Shown here piece by piece: positions 32,646-41,676 of a DNA stretch of 64,000 nucleotides. Under the pieces are notes generated by a model. It worked only from the letters and a program-made list of their open reading frames with translations, did not search any database and was not told where the DNA came from. The translations under genes were made by a program, and so were the position numbers. The DNA lies in contig NZ_SNXS01000005.1 of NCBI RefSeq assembly GCF_004362525.1, positions 124,001-188,000 of the forward strand, given 5' to 3'. Origin of the DNA: Roseateles toxinivorans (GTDB taxonomy: Bacteria > Pseudomonadota > Gammaproteobacteria > Burkholderiales > Burkholderiaceae_C). Each line of letters begins with the position of its first letter. Within the stretch, counting starts at the first letter, position 1.

Positions 32646-33044
32646 ATGAAGGCTTCCAAGACCGTCACCTCAGTTTTCGCCGCCGCCACCCTGGTGGGCG
32701 CCATCAGCCTGGCCTATGCGCAGGCTTCCGCCGACATGCAACCCGCCGAGCCGACGCAGCAGCTGCAGCCGAGCACCGAGATCAGCCCGGCTCCTGCCAC
32801 CGATGGCAGCCAGGCCCCGCTGACCCAGGCGCAGGACGCCAACGGCACTCCGGCCGGAACGCTGGCAACACCTGCTGCGACGACAAGCACCGTGCCGGCA
32901 CCGATGCCTGCGCAGACGCCCGCTCAAGCGCCTACCCAGGCACAGACCCATGACAACAACACCCCGACCACCGGCAATATGCCCGTGCCGGACAACAGCG
33001 CGCCGCTGATCACGGAGCGCACCCCACGCGCCGACCGCAACTGA
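32646..33044 (+). CDS. Exported Pro/Ala/Thr/Gln-rich protein of unknown function
   Basis: A 132-residue protein with signal peptide (VTSVFAAATLVGAISLAYAQA) and a low-complexity mature part rich in Pro, Ala, Thr and Gln (repeated PAPMPAQTPAQAPTQAQT-like runs), ending PLITERTPRADRN. The ATG at 32646 is preceded by AAGGAG at the right spacing. A hairpin terminator follows at 33064-33110. No enzymatic motif is visible; a periplasmic or envelope linker role is possible but unproven. Confidence 0.65.
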   Translation: MKASKTVTSVFAAATLVGAISLAYAQASADMQPAEPTQQLQPSTEISPAPATDGSQAPLTQAQDANGTPAGTLATPAATTSTVPAPMPAQTPAQAPTQAQTHDNNTPTTGNMPVPDNSAPLITERTPRADRN

Positions 33045-33063
33045 AGACGCGCTCAGGTGCAGC

Positions 33064-33110
33064 GCCCCGAAGCCGCAGGGATCCCTCCCGCGCCGCTTCG
33101 GGGCACTTTT
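33064..33110 (+). terminator. Rho-independent terminator
   Basis: GCCCCGAAGC (33064-33073) pairs perfectly with GCTTCGGGGC (33095-33104) around a 21-nt loop, followed by ACTTTT, 19 nt after the stop of the exported Pro-rich protein. Confidence 0.78.
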
Positions 33111-33135
33111 ACGTTGCCCGAGGAATGCAAGCACC

Positions 33136-33960
33136 ATGGCCACCTACAACCCGCCGCCCCGCATCGAACTGCCGCCGCGTCCGGAGCTGATCGCCGCGCT
33201 GAAGCAGGGCTTCCTGCTCGGCAGCGCCGTGCTGGTGCTGATGCTCCCGCCCGATGGCACCGGCCTGCACAGGGCCCGCTTCTTTGCCGGGCCGGCTCTG
33301 CGCGCCCCTGTCGCGGTTCAAGCCGGCGGCCCACGCTTTGCCGACTTCCGGGGCGAGGCCGCATCGGCCGAGGCCCGCCACATCGCCGATTGGGTCGCCG
33401 ACTCGGGCGACAACCGGCGTCTGCCCTATGTGATCCTGGACAAGCGCAATGCCCGCGTGTTCGTGTTCGATGCGCAGGGGGTGCTGCTCGGCGCCACCCC
33501 GGTGCTGCTCGGTGCAGCAGCCGGTGACGACTCGGTCGTGGGCATTGGCAACCGCGCGATTGCCGATGTGCGACCGGAGGAGCGCACCACGCCGGCAGGG
33601 CGCTTCGACGCCGAGCCGGGCCGCAATGCCTCGGGCGAGGATGTGCTCTGGGTGGACTACAACGCCGCCGTCTCCATGCACCGCGTGCGCGCCATCGAGC
33701 CCAGCGAACGCCGGCTGGAACGCCTGGCCTCGCCAACGGCAGCCGACAACCGCATCTCCTACGGCTGCATCAATGTGCCGGTGCGATTCTATGAAGACGT
33801 GGTGCGCACCACCTTCGCTCGCTCCCGGGGCGTGGTCTATGTGCTACCCGAGGTCAAGCCGCTGGGCCAGGTTTTCGCCTCCTACGACGTGGCACAAAAG
33901 CACGGACGCGCCAAAGCCGGGGCGTTACAACTTCGCCCTGTAACAGCGCCGCGGGCGTGA
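33136..33960 (+). CDS. L,D-transpeptidase (YkuD-type) family protein, paralogue 1
   Basis: A 274-residue protein. One hydrophobic segment (about residues 24-40, GFLLGSAVLVLMLPP) probably anchors it, followed by a periplasmic catalytic domain. Catalytic-type residues are His in SMHRVRAIEP and Cys in NRISYGCINVP, equivalent to the SHGC motif of YkuD transpeptidases, with Asn-Arg-Ile upstream. Such enzymes form 3-3 cross-links in peptidoglycan or attach proteins to it. The upstream region VILDKRNARVFVFDAQGVLLG is the domain start. It is a tandem paralogue of the next gene. Confidence 0.78.
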   Translation: MATYNPPPRIELPPRPELIAALKQGFLLGSAVLVLMLPPDGTGLHRARFFAGPALRAPVAVQAGGPRFADFRGEAASAEARHIADWVADSGDNRRLPYVILDKRNARVFVFDAQGVLLGATPVLLGAAAGDDSVVGIGNRAIADVRPEERTTPAGRFDAEPGRNASGEDVLWVDYNAAVSMHRVRAIEPSERRLERLASPTAADNRISYGCINVPVRFYEDVVRTTFARSRGVVYVLPEVKPLGQVFASYDVAQKHGRAKAGALQLRPVTAPRA

Positions 33961-34047
33961 TGTCCTGCGCAGTCGCGCCGGCCCTGCCCTGCGTACCATC
34001 GATGACATCGGAGCCGGGCCCCATGCCCGGCTTGTTGATGCGGTCGC

Positions 34048-34728
34048 GTGGCGGGGGTCGGGGTGCAGCAGTTGTTCAATTTTCGGGCGCATGCGGCGCA
34101 GATGGCCGCCGTCTGCCTGTCGGTCCTGGCCACCAGCGTGCAAGCCGGCCCTGGCGCCGATTTCGGTGGCGAAACCCCGTCCGACGACACACGCCAGATG
34201 GCCGAATGGGTGCTGGCCTCGGCCGACCACCAAGGCCAGCCCTTCGCCATCGTGGACAAGAAAGACGCGCGGCTGTTCGTTTTCAGCGCCAATGGCCGGC
34301 TGCTGGGCGCCACCCCGGCCCTGCTGGGCCAGGCGCCGGGCGATCAAGGCCTGAGCGATATGGAGGGCCGTGCCCCAGCTCAGCTGCTGCCCGCCGAGCG
34401 CACCACCCCGGCCGGGCGCTTTGCCTCGGAACCGGGTCACAATCTGCAGGGCGAGGCGGTGGTCTGGTTCAACTACGAGGCCGCGCTGGCCATTCACCGC
34501 TTGCGTCCGGCTCCGGCGCAGGAACGCCGGCCGCAGCGCCTGCTGTCAGATACGCCGAACGACAACCGCATTTCGCTGGGCTGCGTGATCGTGGCACCAA
34601 GTTTTTTTGACGCGGTGGTGGCGCCGGTGCTGGGCCGGCAGCGCGGCGTGGTCTATGTGTTGCCCGAAACGCGGCCGGTGCAAAGTCTCTTTGGCCAGGA
34701 CCGCCGCCTGGCGCTGCTCAAGCTCTGA
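34048..34728 (+). CDS. L,D-transpeptidase (YkuD-type) family protein, paralogue 2
   Basis: About 226 residues from GTG 34048; GTG 34063 or ATG 34102 are alternatives, and all keep a signal-like segment (MAAVCLSVLATSVQAG). The domain matches paralogue 1: IVDKKDARLFVFSANGRLLGATPALLG, PAERTTPAGRFASEPG, His in AIHRLRPAP and Cys in NRISLGCVIVAP. It lacks the N-terminal anchor of paralogue 1 and is probably secreted. The arrangement suggests tandem duplication with divergence of localisation. Confidence 0.78.
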   Translation: MAGVGVQQLFNFRAHAAQMAAVCLSVLATSVQAGPGADFGGETPSDDTRQMAEWVLASADHQGQPFAIVDKKDARLFVFSANGRLLGATPALLGQAPGDQGLSDMEGRAPAQLLPAERTTPAGRFASEPGHNLQGEAVVWFNYEAALAIHRLRPAPAQERRPQRLLSDTPNDNRISLGCVIVAPSFFDAVVAPVLGRQRGVVYVLPETRPVQSLFGQDRRLALLKL

Positions 34729-34740
34729 GCCTCACGAATC

Positions 34741-35529
34741 TCACATCTGCCGGAACAGGTGCAGATAGGCGCGGCTCACCGGCAGCACCTCGGACCGACC
34801 GCGCAGGTGTATGTCGGCGGTCTCGTTGGCGCCGCGGGTAATGTGGCTGACCTCGCGCAGATTGACGATCACCGAGCGGTGCACCTGGGCGAAGATCTGC
34901 GGGTCCAGTTGGTCGGCCAGCTCGCGGATCGGCGTGCGTATCAAGGCCTCGCCCTCGGGCCAGACGACCAGCGTGTACTTTTCATCCGAGCGCAGATAGA
35001 TCAGCTGATCCACCGGGATCAGCTTCAGCGCCGCACCGACCGAGGCCTTGATCCACTGCAGCCAGGGCTCACCGCGCTGCTGTTGACCCTGTTGCTGAAG
35101 ATGACCCGAGAGCTGGGCCAGCACCGCGTCCAGCGCCTCGCCCGCGGGCAACTGGCCCGCCTCCAGCCGCTGCTTCAGCCGCTGCAACGTATCCATCAGC
35201 CGTCGCTCCTCGACCGGTTTGACCAGATAGTCGATCGCGCCCTCGTCGAAGGCCGCCAGCGCGTATTGCTCGAAGGCCGTCACGAACACCAGCTGCGCGC
35301 GCCGCGCGATGCCCTTGGCGGCCTCGATGCCATTGAGCCCCGGCATGTGCACATCCATGAAGACGATCTGCGGTTGATGCTCCTCGAACAGCTCCAGCGC
35401 CTCGCGGCCATTGCGGGCCTGGGCGACCACCTGCAGCTCGGGCCAGGTCCGCTTCAGCGCCAGCACCAGGCTCTCGCGCAGCAGCGGTTCATCATCGGCC
35501 ACCAGGGCCGTCACGGGGGCATTGCTCAT
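34741..35529 (-). CDS. LytTR-family response regulator
   Basis: A 262-residue two-domain regulator. The receiver has the acidic pair in VADDEPLLRES, the phosphoacceptor Asp in IVFMDVHMPGLNG and Lys in DYLVKPVEE. The C-terminal LytTR DNA-binding domain covers about residues 160-262 (IYLRSDEKYTLVVW, VHRSVIVNLREVSHI). It starts 4 bp inside the kinase stop, so the pair forms one system of the AlgR/LytR type. The target genes are not evident from the window. Confidence 0.9.
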   Translation of the reverse strand: MSNAPVTALVADDEPLLRESLVLALKRTWPELQVVAQARNGREALELFEEHQPQIVFMDVHMPGLNGIEAAKGIARRAQLVFVTAFEQYALAAFDEGAIDYLVKPVEERRLMDTLQRLKQRLEAGQLPAGEALDAVLAQLSGHLQQQGQQQRGEPWLQWIKASVGAALKLIPVDQLIYLRSDEKYTLVVWPEGEALIRTPIRELADQLDPQIFAQVHRSVIVNLREVSHITRGANETADIHLRGRSEVLPVSRAYLHLFRQM

Positions 35530-36632
35530 GGGGGGGTGAACTTCAGTTCGGCCCGCAGGCCGTGGGGTGGGGTTTCGGACAGCTCAAGCCTTGCCTCGGG
35601 GCCGAAGAACAGGCCCATGCGCTCGCGCAGGTTCTGCAGACCGGTGCCGGCGCCGGCGGTCTCGCTCATGCCCACGCCGCTGTCCTGTACCCACAGGCTG
35701 ACCAGGCCGGTGCGCGTATCGCGTTGGGCGCCGACCTCGATGCGGCCGCCCTCCTCGCTGGGGTCCACGCCATGGCGCACGGCGTTCTCCACCAGGGTCA
35801 GCAGGGCCATGGTCGGAAAGCGCAGCCCCTCCAGCTCGGTCGGCACAGCGACGACGAACTGCAGCCTGTCGGGCATGCGCATATGCATCAGCTCCAGATA
35901 GGCGCGCACCAGGGTCAGCTCGTCGCCGAGGCTGGCCGCCTGCTCCTTGAGCCGGGGCATGGCGCCGCGCAGATAGGCGATCAGGCTGCCCAGCACCGGG
36001 CCGGCCTGCGGTGAACCGGTCTCGACCAGCGTCCGCACATTGGCCAGGGTGTTGAACAGGAAGTGCGGCTCGACCTGGGCCTGCATCAGGCGCAGCCGGG
36101 CGTCCAGCGCCTGGCGCTCGAGCTGGCTCTTCTCCAGCTCGAAGTGCAGGGCCTGCGAGCGGGCCTGCGCGTCGCGCTCCCGGTACAGCGCCGCAAGGGC
36201 CAGCAGCGGACCCACGAGGAGACCAGTGCCGGCGATCCAGATCAGGCCGCTGAGCCGCCCCTCGTGACGCAACAGCGCCGGCACATCACCATCGACGGCG
36301 AGCAGATAGACCAGGATGGTGGCCAGCGGCAGGGTCAGGGCCACCACCAGCACCTGCACCACCCAGCGCGGCATCCAGCCCGGCAGACGGCGCGGCCACT
36401 GGCCCGCCGCGGAGAAGGTCACCAGGCTCAACACGCCGACAAACAGCGTGCGCCCCAGCAGCACCGGGAAGGATGTGATGAAGATCGGGTTCAGCAGGGC
36501 AGCGCCGACAAAGGCCAGCGCCAGCGTGAACACCAGACGCGACGGTGTCAACGAAGCCAGAAAACCGGCGCGCCCGCTGGGATGAGCGAATGCCGGGGAA
36601 GAAGCGGCCGAGGCCGGGCTGGGAGAGTCCAT
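35526..36632 (-). CDS. LytS/AlgZ-type sensor histidine kinase
   Basis: A 368-residue kinase. Four hydrophobic segments occupy roughly residues 30-155 and a short coiled region (QARSQALHFELEKSQLERQALDARL) leads into the His_kinase domain. The phospho-His lies in AQVEPHFLFNTLANVR and the ATPase part has ENAVRHGVDP and GTGLQNLRERMGL. It is the partner of the LytTR regulator immediately downstream. No extracellular sensor domain is present, so sensing is probably within the membrane. Confidence 0.9.
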   Translation of the reverse strand: MDSPSPASAASSPAFAHPSGRAGFLASLTPSRLVFTLALAFVGAALLNPIFITSFPVLLGRTLFVGVLSLVTFSAAGQWPRRLPGWMPRWVVQVLVVALTLPLATILVYLLAVDGDVPALLRHEGRLSGLIWIAGTGLLVGPLLALAALYRERDAQARSQALHFELEKSQLERQALDARLRLMQAQVEPHFLFNTLANVRTLVETGSPQAGPVLGSLIAYLRGAMPRLKEQAASLGDELTLVRAYLELMHMRMPDRLQFVVAVPTELEGLRFPTMALLTLVENAVRHGVDPSEEGGRIEVGAQRDTRTGLVSLWVQDSGVGMSETAGAGTGLQNLRERMGLFFGPEARLELSETPPHGLRAELKFTPP

Positions 36633-36796
36633 GGCTGCACCATAACGCCTGCGGACCGGCCTTCCAAGTCTCGCCCGGGGCTGCTGCGACGAATGACGGT
36701 TTGCCGCCCATGAACGGCGGCGTGGCTATGGCCTGCCTGCAACGCCGACGGGCAAGGCACAGTAAGCTCGGGCACCCATCCACCTGGAGCCAAGCC

Positions 36797-37213
36797 ATGA
36801 AACGCCTCTTCGCTGCCATCACCCTCGTCCTGATGACGCTGCTGCCAGCCCATGCCTGGGCGCAAGACAAGGTCGTTTATCACATCAGCGATACCGCGGC
36901 CCAGGCCCTGGGCGGCCTGCGCAATGTCAAGAACCATCTGGACACCGACCCGACGGCGCAGATCACCGTCGTCACCCATGCCCAGGGCATCGACTTCCTG
37001 ATGCAGGACGCCAAGGACCGCAACGGCAACCCCTACGAGATCGCCGTGCAGGAGCTGGTGGGGCGTGGTGTCAAGTTCGAGATCTGCGAGATCACCTTGA
37101 AGAACCGCAGCCTGAAGAAGGACCAGTTCATTGCCGAGGCCGGCTTCACCCCCTCCGGCGTGGTGCGCCTGGCCAAGCTGCAGAAGCAAGGTTACGCCTA
37201 CATCCGGCCCTGA
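36797..37213 (+). CDS. Exported DsrE-family protein
   Basis: A 138-residue protein with signal peptide (LFAAITLVLMTLLPAHAWAQ) and a DsrE/DsrF-like fold: KVVYHISDTAAQALGGLRNVKNHL, ITVVTHAQGIDFL and VKFEICEITLKN. A single Cys (in FEICEIT) sits where sulfur-relay DsrE proteins carry the active Cys. GGAG precedes the ATG by 8 nt. Export is unusual for sulfur-transfer proteins, and the function is unknown. It is divergent from the LytS/LytR pair. Confidence 0.8.
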   Translation: MKRLFAAITLVLMTLLPAHAWAQDKVVYHISDTAAQALGGLRNVKNHLDTDPTAQITVVTHAQGIDFLMQDAKDRNGNPYEIAVQELVGRGVKFEICEITLKNRSLKKDQFIAEAGFTPSGVVRLAKLQKQGYAYIRP

Positions 37214-37330
37214 CGCAGATTCGCTCGGCCAAACAGCTCAAGCGGGCCACCCCGCGACCCGGGGGCAGGCAAGACCCGGCCCGGAGCGCAGAATCGTGAT
37301 CAATTCCACACGCTGACCGGAGTTCCGCCC

Positions 37331-38359
37331 ATGCACCGCCACGCCTCTCACCCGCTGCTGCGCCAGACCGCAGTGGCCGCCACCCTGGCCCTGCTGGGCA
37401 GCGCCGCCTTGGCCCAGGTCACCGCGATGGACGCCACCGGCGCCTTCTCGATGAACGGCGGGGCGACGACGAATCTGCTCTCGTCCTTCCCGCCCAATTC
37501 TTCGGTCGATGTGCTGCAATTCGAGGGCCTCGGCACCAGCAACGTCGGCCTGCACAGCTACGGCTCGACCTCGGGCGACTTCGGCAGCCGCTCCTCGGGC
37601 ATGGGCGTCTACCAGGTCAGCGGCGGCTTCAAGCTGGTGCAGACCGTCACCAACAGCAGCGCGGTCGCTCAAAGCGCCAAGTTCACCTTCTCGATCACAC
37701 CGGGCATGGTGCAGAACGACATCGGCTCGGCCCTGGGCACGGGCCAGTATGTGGAGGCCGGCCTGAAGTTCGACGTGAAGAAGGGCAGCGGCTCCATCTG
37801 GGACAGCTCGGCCACGCTGCGCAGCGATGAGCTGGGCACCACCGCCTCCTTTGGCGGCGACACCAGCCTCTACGCCGGCTCGGGCACGTTGTACTCCGTG
37901 CTGGGCGTGACACGCGAAATCGACCTCGGCGTGATCAATGCCGGCGAGAGCTTCGAGCTGAGCTACGAACTGACAACCTTCGCCAATGGCGTCTCGGCCG
38001 CCGGTGATGACCGCTGGGTCGAGCCCACCACCTTCACCGTACCCGAGGGCTGGTACGTCTATGGCGATTGCGGTGCCTACGGCTACGGCTATGGCTGCGG
38101 CACCCAACCGCCCGGCACCGTGATCGATGTGCCGGGCTACTGGGTGCCGGGCATGGTCAGCGGCTCGCACGCCAGCTCGGGCGATCCCTTCGAGATACGA
38201 TTCGGCCCGGACGACAAGTTCTACGCCAGCATCTCGGGGAACCCCGGCTACGGCTCGGTGAGCCTGCAACCGGTGCCGGAACCGGCGACCTATGCAATGC
38301 TGCTGGGTGGCCTGGGCGTGCTGGGCTGGGCGGCACGACGACGCCGAAGAGCCGTCTGA
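37331..38359 (+). CDS. PEP-CTERM sorting domain protein
   Basis: A 342-residue secreted protein. It has an N-terminal signal peptide (AAVAATLALLGSAALAQV), a Ser/Gly/Thr-rich body of beta-sandwich character, a Tyr/Gly-rich stretch around residue 245, and a C-terminal PEP-CTERM signal: VPEPATYAMLLGGLGVLGWAARRRRRAV splits as VPEP, a hydrophobic helix and an Arg cluster. The signal is expected to be recognised by an exosortase, not encoded here. The cargo function is unknown. Confidence 0.85.
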   Translation: MHRHASHPLLRQTAVAATLALLGSAALAQVTAMDATGAFSMNGGATTNLLSSFPPNSSVDVLQFEGLGTSNVGLHSYGSTSGDFGSRSSGMGVYQVSGGFKLVQTVTNSSAVAQSAKFTFSITPGMVQNDIGSALGTGQYVEAGLKFDVKKGSGSIWDSSATLRSDELGTTASFGGDTSLYAGSGTLYSVLGVTREIDLGVINAGESFELSYELTTFANGVSAAGDDRWVEPTTFTVPEGWYVYGDCGAYGYGYGCGTQPPGTVIDVPGYWVPGMVSGSHASSGDPFEIRFGPDDKFYASISGNPGYGSVSLQPVPEPATYAMLLGGLGVLGWAARRRRRAV

Positions 38360-38367
38360 TGTCACTG

Positions 38368-38388
38368 AAGAGGCCGCAAGGCCTCTTT
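38368..38388. terminator. Bidirectional terminator between PEP-CTERM and glycosyltransferase genes
   Basis: AAGAGGCC-GCAA-GGCCTCTT, a perfect 8-bp stem with GCAA tetraloop followed by T residues on the plus strand and preceded by A residues, lies between two convergent genes and can serve both. Confidence 0.82.
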
Positions 38389-38393
38389 GTCAT

Positions 38394-39602
38394 TCAGGCC
38401 AGCATCAACTGCTGCTCGAACGCATCGACCAGATCCTGCACTTGCTGCGCCTGGTTGAAGCCGGCATAGCGCATGGCGAAGGCGGCCGCCGCCTCGGCGT
38501 AGGCAGGATCATCAAGCAGGCGGCGCAGCAGTGCACGCCAGTCCAGCGGTCGCCGCAGCAGGGCTGCATTGACGCCGGCGCCGGTCTGGGCGACGCGGCG
38601 CGACATCAGGAACTGCTCGGTCTGCATAGGCAGCAGCAGTACAGGCACACCGGCAAGCAGGGCCTGCACCAGGGTCGCCTCCCCGCCGTGGCAGACGCAC
38701 AGCGCGCAGTCCTCGAAGGCCTCGCCGAGTGACACCGGCCCCGCCGCGTAGCGGATCAGCGGGCTGCGCACCGGCGCGGGCTTGCCGGCCGCCACCTCGG
38801 GCAGGTAGCAAAGCGTGCGGCAACCTGCATCCGCCAGGGCCTGCAGCAGCACGGCATGATCGGGATGTTCGGTCTTCAGATATGCGAAAACTTTGGGGCC
38901 ATCGCCCGCCGGCCACTGCGGACCCTCGCCGGTCTGCGGCAGGAAGTTGGGCCCGTACCAGCGCGCGCCCTCGGGCAGGTGGCTGCGAGCATAGTGGTCC
39001 AGCTCGGGCCAGGTGCACAGAAGCGGGGCGTCGCCCAGCAGCAGGTCACTGGCGCGCGCGAACGGCGGCGCACCATGCAGGGCCAGTACCGTGTTGGCGC
39101 TGGCCAGTACCCGAGCCTCGGCGGCGGCCATGCGCTGCGCCGGCACCGGTTCCCAGTCGCGCAGCGGTGGCAAGTCCTGACCCTGTGGCGGCATATAGAA
39201 CCCGATTCCCAGGGTGGCGCAGCGCAGGCTCATCGAGCGCGCCGCCAGCACCGCGGTCGGCGCATAGTCCGCCACCAGCAGATCGGGCTGCAGCAGCCCG
39301 AACATATCGCGCCAACCCTCGACGAGGCCCTCGATGGCATTCGCCTCCAGATAGCCGCAGGTAAGCAGGATCTCGGCCAGATTGGCCTGCGTCGGCGGCA
39401 GGCCCACGGCCCGGTGCAGCCATGTCGGCGCCTGCAGCTTCGGCACATCGAGATCGGCCAGCAGGCGGTGTGTGTGCACCAGATCGCGCAGGCTCATGCT
39501 GACCCGATGCCCCCGCGCCAGCAGGGCCGTCGCCAGCGGCTTCAGCCGGCCCGCGTGGCCCAGGCCGCCCCCCAGTTCCCAGGTCAGATGTATATGTGCC
39601 AT
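38394..39602 (-). CDS. Glycosyltransferase, UDP-glycosyltransferase-like (GT1/GT28 fold)
   Basis: About 402 residues. The N-terminal GGGLGHAGRLKPLATALLARGH is the glycine-rich acceptor-side loop of GT-B enzymes, and the C-terminal CVCHGGEATLVQALLAGVPVLLLPMQTEQFLMSRRV resembles the nucleotide-sugar binding motif (HGG...P...Q). ATG 39602 gives a natural start; 25 extra codons upstream are possible. The acceptor is unknown. It is divergent from the ubiM-like gene. Confidence 0.82.
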   Translation of the reverse strand: MAHIHLTWELGGGLGHAGRLKPLATALLARGHRVSMSLRDLVHTHRLLADLDVPKLQAPTWLHRAVGLPPTQANLAEILLTCGYLEANAIEGLVEGWRDMFGLLQPDLLVADYAPTAVLAARSMSLRCATLGIGFYMPPQGQDLPPLRDWEPVPAQRMAAAEARVLASANTVLALHGAPPFARASDLLLGDAPLLCTWPELDHYARSHLPEGARWYGPNFLPQTGEGPQWPAGDGPKVFAYLKTEHPDHAVLLQALADAGCRTLCYLPEVAAGKPAPVRSPLIRYAAGPVSLGEAFEDCALCVCHGGEATLVQALLAGVPVLLLPMQTEQFLMSRRVAQTGAGVNAALLRRPLDWRALLRRLLDDPAYAEAAAAFAMRYAGFNQAQQVQDLVDAFEQQLMLA

Positions 39603-39691
39603 GGCTGGGCAGTGTGCTTGAAAACGGATGCGGCAGGCAAAGCAACGACGGTTGACCCCGGTCAAGGCCTTGTGCATGCCGACAGGCCAGC

Positions 39692-40936
39692 ATGCCGGCC
39701 ATGAACATGACCGCCCCTACTTGCCATCACGATGCTGACGTGCTCATCATCGGCGCCGGCCCGGCCGGCCTGGCCCTGGCCTGCGCGCTGGCCGATGCCG
39801 GCATGACCGTGCAGCTGCTGGAGCAGGCCACACGAGACAGCCTGGAATCGCCCGCCGACGACGGTCGCGAGATCGCCATGACGCACCGCGCCCGGCGCGT
39901 GATGGAGACCCTGGGCCTGTGGCAGCAACTGCCCCCGGCCGAGATCGCGCCGCTGCGCGAGGCCCGCGTGATCGACGGTGGCGGCCCATCGATGCTGCGC
40001 TTCGAGCCCGAGGAAGCCAGCGACGCTCCGCTGGGCTGGCTGGTGCCGAATCACCGCATTCGCCACGCCGCGCTCAAGGCGGCCACCAGCCGCTCGGCGG
40101 TTCGCCTGCTATGCGAGGCGCGGGTCAGCGCCTTGAGCATCGTCACCGACCGCGCCAGCGTCCGGCTCGACGATGGTCGGGAGTTCAGCGCTGCGCTGCT
40201 GGTGGCCGCCGACAGCCGCCTGTCGCAATCGCGCCGGCTGGCCGGCATCGGCGCCGCTATGCATGACTTCGGCCGCAGCGTCGTCGTCGGCCCCGTCGCC
40301 CACGAGCGCGATCACCAGGGCATTGCCTGGGAGTGCTTCCGTTATGGCAACACGCTGGCCCTGCTGCCGATGAGCGGCCGCCACTGCTCGGCCGTGGTGA
40401 CCGTGCCCGGCGATCAGGCAGTCGAATGGCTGGCCCTGTCCGATGCCGAGTTCGCCGCGCGCATCGCACAGCAGGCCGAGGGCAGGCTCGGTGCGGTGCA
40501 GGCCACCGGCCCGCGCCAGCACTACCCGCTGGTGGGCGTCTATGCACACCGCTTCGCCGCGCACCGCTTTGCGCTGATCGGCGATGCCGCGGTGGGCATG
40601 CATCCGGTCACCGCCCATGGCTGGAACTTCGGCCTGTATGGCGTCGAGGTGCTTGCCCGCGAGTTGCGCGCCGCCCATGCCGCCGGCCGCGACCTCGGCG
40701 CCCTGCCCGCGCTGCAGGCCTACGAGCGCGAGCACCGTCGTACCACCCTGCCCGTCTATCTGGGCACCAATGCCCTGGTCTCGCTGTTCAGCGACGAACG
40801 TGCGCTGCCCAGGCGCGCCCGCCAGCTGCTGCTGACCGTGGCCGAGCGGGTGCCACCGTTCAGCGGGTTGATCAAGTCGGCCATCAGACGCCAGCTGACC
40901 GGCGTCACCCAAGGTCTCTCAGGAGGTCGACCATGA
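39692..40936 (+). CDS. ubiM: UbiH/UbiF/UbiM-family ubiquinone hydroxylase
   Basis: A 414-residue flavin monooxygenase. The N-terminal FAD motif LIIGAGPAGLALACALADAG starts at about residue 18, and the second FAD motif is IGDAAVGMHPVTAHGWNFGLYGVEVLA. This ending is characteristic of ubiquinone-pathway hydroxylases. Among them the sequence best fits UbiM, the broad hydroxylase of beta- and other proteobacteria, but UbiH/UbiF cannot be excluded by eye. It needs O2 and NAD(P)H and is translationally coupled (ATGA) to a bacteriohemerythrin. Confidence 0.75.
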   Translation: MPAMNMTAPTCHHDADVLIIGAGPAGLALACALADAGMTVQLLEQATRDSLESPADDGREIAMTHRARRVMETLGLWQQLPPAEIAPLREARVIDGGGPSMLRFEPEEASDAPLGWLVPNHRIRHAALKAATSRSAVRLLCEARVSALSIVTDRASVRLDDGREFSAALLVAADSRLSQSRRLAGIGAAMHDFGRSVVVGPVAHERDHQGIAWECFRYGNTLALLPMSGRHCSAVVTVPGDQAVEWLALSDAEFAARIAQQAEGRLGAVQATGPRQHYPLVGVYAHRFAAHRFALIGDAAVGMHPVTAHGWNFGLYGVEVLARELRAAHAAGRDLGALPALQAYEREHRRTTLPVYLGTNALVSLFSDERALPRRARQLLLTVAERVPPFSGLIKSAIRRQLTGVTQGLSGGRP

Positions 40937-41400
40937 GCGCGTTGCAATGGTCCGACGACCTGGCCCTGGACCTGCCGGCCATGGACCAGACACACATCGA
41001 ATTCGTCGAGCTGCTGTCCGCCGTCGAGCAGGCCGGCGATGCGCAGCTGCTGGCCGCCTGGGACGCCCTGGTCGCCCACACCGAACAGCATTTCGGCCAG
41101 GAGGACGACTGGATGCAGGCCACCCGCTTCGCCGCCGGCAACTGCCACAGCACCCAGCACCGGGTGGTCTTGCAGGTGATGCAGGAAGGCGCCCGGCTGG
41201 GCCGCGGCGGCCGCCTGGACATCGTGCGCCAGATGGCGGCCGAGCTGGTGATCTGGTTCCCCCAGCATGCCCAGAGCATGGACGCCTCGCTGGCCCATCA
41301 TCTTCGCCATGTGGCCTTCGATCCGGCCACCGGCCAGGTGCACAGGCCCGAGCACCTGCCCGAGCGGGCGCTGCACGGCTGCGGGTCGCAGGCCTGCTGA
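40933..41400 (+). CDS. Bacteriohemerythrin
   Basis: A 155-residue O2-binding four-helix protein. Diiron ligands can be placed: His in MDQTHIEF, His and Glu in HTEQHFGQEDDWM, His pair in NCHSTQHRVV and His/Asp in WFPQHAQSMD. ATG overlaps the ubiM stop and follows AGGAGG. Coupling to an O2-dependent hydroxylase suggests local O2 delivery or sensing (inference). Confidence 0.9.
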   Translation: MSALQWSDDLALDLPAMDQTHIEFVELLSAVEQAGDAQLLAAWDALVAHTEQHFGQEDDWMQATRFAAGNCHSTQHRVVLQVMQEGARLGRGGRLDIVRQMAAELVIWFPQHAQSMDASLAHHLRHVAFDPATGQVHRPEHLPERALHGCGSQAC

Positions 41401-41676
41401 GCCGATGCTGTCGGCCACGCCGCTCGGCACATATTTGCTTAGCCGTTTTTCTTGGTTCACGGCCCGCCCGCGGCTCCCTATCGTTCACCCCATCGAAACC
41501 AAACATGCGGTGGGGCCCTCCGGCACCCATCGAAGGTGTTCAGACCGTGGTCGGGTTGCAGGTGGTCAATGTGGGGTACGGGAGCGCTGACAATACGACC
41601 ACGGTGCTGAACGCCTTGGGCCGGTGGCACAAGAACCGCGCTTGCCAGCGGCCGCCCTGGCTCGCAAGATGGGCTC

